A stretch of 6,259 nt of DNA from an uncultured Oscillospiraceae bacterium (GTDB lineage: Bacteria; Bacillota; Clostridia; Oscillospirales; Acutalibacteraceae), in assembly GCA_900552225.1 (NCBI GenBank), contig URYX01000110.1, forward strand, positions 1-6,259, given 5' to 3'. A model generated the notes under the pieces. The model did not search any database and was not told where the DNA came from. It was given only the letters and a program-made list of their open reading frames with translations. The position numbers were made by a program, and so were the translations under genes. Positions 5,487 through 6,259 of the stretch are shown piece after piece (position 1 is the first letter of the stretch; each line of letters starts with the position of its first letter).

Positions 5487-5549
5487 GCAGGAAAAATATG
5501 CGGCGGCCGACGGAATGTGGCAAAATCCGAGCCGGGAATGGGGTATGAT
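5487..5549 (+). promoter_or_regulatory. Tentative promoter region of the spoIIA operon
   Basis: In Bacillus and Clostridium, spoIIA is transcribed by sigma-H. GCAGGAAAA (5487-5495) fits the sigma-H -35 pattern RnAGGAwWW, and ACGGAATGT (5510-5518) resembles RnnGAATwW. The 14-base spacer is longer than the usual 11-12 as I recall them. A TATGAT (5544-5549), preceded by GG in GGGTATGAT, could instead be a sigma-A -10, but no good -35 box stands 16-18 bases before it. Some promoter is expected here, because two hairpins separate spoIIA from the upstream genes. Confidence 0.35.
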
Positions 5550-5560
5550 AAGCGTGTCGG

Positions 5561-5580
5561 CTCCGCCGTGCACGGCGGAG
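5561..5580. repeat. Perfect 20-base palindrome in the spoIIA leader
   Basis: CTCCGCCGTG is followed directly by its exact reverse complement CACGGCGGAG, ending 40 bases before the spoIIAA start. On DNA it has the symmetry of a dimeric repressor operator. In RNA it would form a tight GC-rich hairpin upstream of the ribosome binding site. No T-run follows, so it is not a terminator. Confidence 0.55.
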
Positions 5581-5620
5581 GACGGAGGGGACGCTGCTTG
5601 CGGAAAGGAAGGAGAAAATT

Positions 5621-5944
5621 ATGGAGATACAGTGGGACGGCGATGTGCTGACCGCCCGCCTGACAGGGGAAATCGATCATCACAGCGCCGGAGAGCTCAG
5701 AAGGCAGATTGACGAGGCGGTGGAATGCGGACATCCGCGCGAGCTGCATCTGAACTTTGAACGGGTCAGCTTTATGGACAGCTCCGGCGTCGGGCTGATT
5801 ATGGGACGCTATCGCCTGATGGGAACGCTGAACGGGACGCTCCGCGTGGAGGCGGTGCCCCCGTCCCTGGAGAAAATGATGAAGCTGGCCGGGCTGGAGC
5901 GGCTCCCGGTCTGGAATACGGTATGTGAAAGGAAGCGGGTATAA
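5621..5944 (+). CDS. spoIIAA: Anti-sigma F factor antagonist SpoIIAA
   Basis: This 107-residue STAS-domain protein is the anti-anti-sigma factor of forespore development. In its unphosphorylated form it binds SpoIIAB and frees sigma F. The whole protein is one STAS domain: strands near 2-5 and 9-14, LTGEIDHHSAGELR (14-27), then the phosphorylation loop FMDSSGVGLIMGRY (51-64). By comparison with B. subtilis Ser58, the site phosphorylated by SpoIIAB is the second serine, S55. The DSSG(V/L/I)G...GRY signature favours SpoIIAA over general RsbV-like proteins, and the neighbour confirms it. AAGGAAGGAG (5605-5614) lies 6 bases before the ATG. Its stop codon directly precedes the spoIIAB start, consistent with coupled synthesis of the two partners. 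Confidence 0.95.
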   Translation: MEIQWDGDVLTARLTGEIDHHSAGELRRQIDEAVECGHPRELHLNFERVSFMDSSGVGLIMGRYRLMGTLNGTLRVEAVPPSLEKMMKLAGLERLPVWNTVCERKRV

Positions 5945-6259
5945 ATGAAACCGATCAATGAAATGAAAACGGCGTTCCCGAGCTGTTCCGCCAATGAGGC
6001 GCTGGCGCGCGGCGTGACGGCGGTGTTTGCGGCGCAGGCGGATCCGACGGTGGACGAGCTGGCCGATCTGCGCACGGCGGTCTCGGAGGCGGTCACCAAC
6101 TGCATCGTCCACGCCTATCCGGACCGTATCGGCCGCATCGGAATGCAGCTGCGCCTGTACGGGGACGGACGGCTCGTTGTGAGGATCAGCGACTGGGGCT
6201 GCGGAATCGCGGACGTGAAGCAGGCGATGACCCCGCTGTTTACAACGGGCGGCGAGGAG
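5945..6259 (+). CDS. spoIIAB: Anti-sigma F factor / serine kinase SpoIIAB (3' truncated by window)
   Basis: The first 105 residues are present; the family is usually about 140-150 long, so the C-terminus lies outside the window. SpoIIAB holds sigma F inactive in the predivisional cell and mother cell, and inactivates SpoIIAA by phosphorylating it. It is a GHKL (Bergerat fold) ATPase: the N-box is SEAVTNCIVHAY (47-58) with E48 and N52 as catalytic and magnesium-binding residues, and the G1 box is DWGCGI (83-88). PLFTTG (97-102) begins the ATP lid. The start FPSCSANEALARGVTAVFAAQADPT matches the SpoIIAB N-terminus in pattern. The ATG follows the spoIIAA TAA with no gap, and AAAGGAAG (5928-5935) is 9 bases upstream. 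sigF (spoIIAC) is expected next. Confidence 0.95.
   Translation, partial: MKPINEMKTAFPSCSANEALARGVTAVFAAQADPTVDELADLRTAVSEAVTNCIVHAYPDRIGRIGMQLRLYGDGRLVVRISDWGCGIADVKQAMTPLFTTGGEE

Noticed and set aside
5541..5546. GGGTAT resembling a sigma-B -10 box before spoIIA
   Set aside because: No GTTTAA-like -35 box occurs 12-15 bases upstream, and sigma-B control of spoIIA would be unexpected in clostridia.
5314..5651. Open frames on both strands in the gap before spoIIAA that share the pattern QLRPVTS...RAGAV
   Set aside because: The shared peptide pattern arises because the 22-bp inverted repeat reads almost the same on both strands; the frames cross terminators and have no ribosome binding site.
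1..6259. Mobile elements, CRISPR arrays, tRNA or rRNA genes
   Set aside because: No transposase, integrase, regularly spaced repeat or tRNA-like cloverleaf was found on either strand.

Overview
The window looks like a GC-rich, endospore-forming member of the Firmicutes, most likely a clostridial relative of the Ruminococcaceae/Oscillospiraceae type. The evidence is a cysteine T-box riboswitch in front of cysE-cysS, the start of a spoIIA sporulation operon at the right edge, strong AGGAGG-like ribosome binding sites, and a thioredoxin reductase-like protein resembling the pyridine-nucleotide-independent enzymes of clostridia. This placement is inferred from gene content; no search was run. All genes lie on the + strand.

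Layout. Bases 3-134 encode a short piece of pantothenate synthetase (PanC). Its sequence looks Bacteroidetes-like and its homology stops abruptly near base 98, so it is either a gene remnant or a chimeric contig end. A sigma-A promoter (131-159) then drives a T-box leader (about 166-446). This leader has a readable UGC (Cys) specifier, an antiterminator with a UGGAACC bulge, and a competing intrinsic terminator. It controls cysE (548-1225, serine acetyltransferase), cysS (1231-2631, cysteinyl-tRNA synthetase) and probably an unrecognised five-helix membrane protein (2636-3157).

After a hairpin-bearing gap come three tightly packed genes: a short thioredoxin reductase-like flavoprotein whose NADPH-binding motifs are eroded (3233-4072), a thioredoxin with an unusual CMPC active site (4075-4389), and a PflX/COG1313-type radical SAM protein (4380-5288) that overlaps the thioredoxin gene by 10 bases. 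A clear intrinsic terminator (5324-5365) closes this block. A second, unusually long hairpin (5399-5449) follows.

The last block is sporulation regulation: spoIIAA (5621-5944), the anti-anti-sigma factor, and spoIIAB (5945 to the window edge), the anti-sigma kinase. spoIIAB starts immediately after the spoIIAA stop. The leader carries a perfect 20-base palindrome and a tentative sigma-H-like promoter. The sigF gene would be expected just outside the window.

Functionally, the left half covers cysteine synthesis and charging under tRNA-Cys control. The middle covers thiol-disulfide electron transfer, possibly fed by ferredoxin or another non-NADPH donor and possibly linked to a radical SAM enzyme. 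The right end controls the forespore sigma factor. No mobile element, CRISPR array, tRNA or rRNA was seen.
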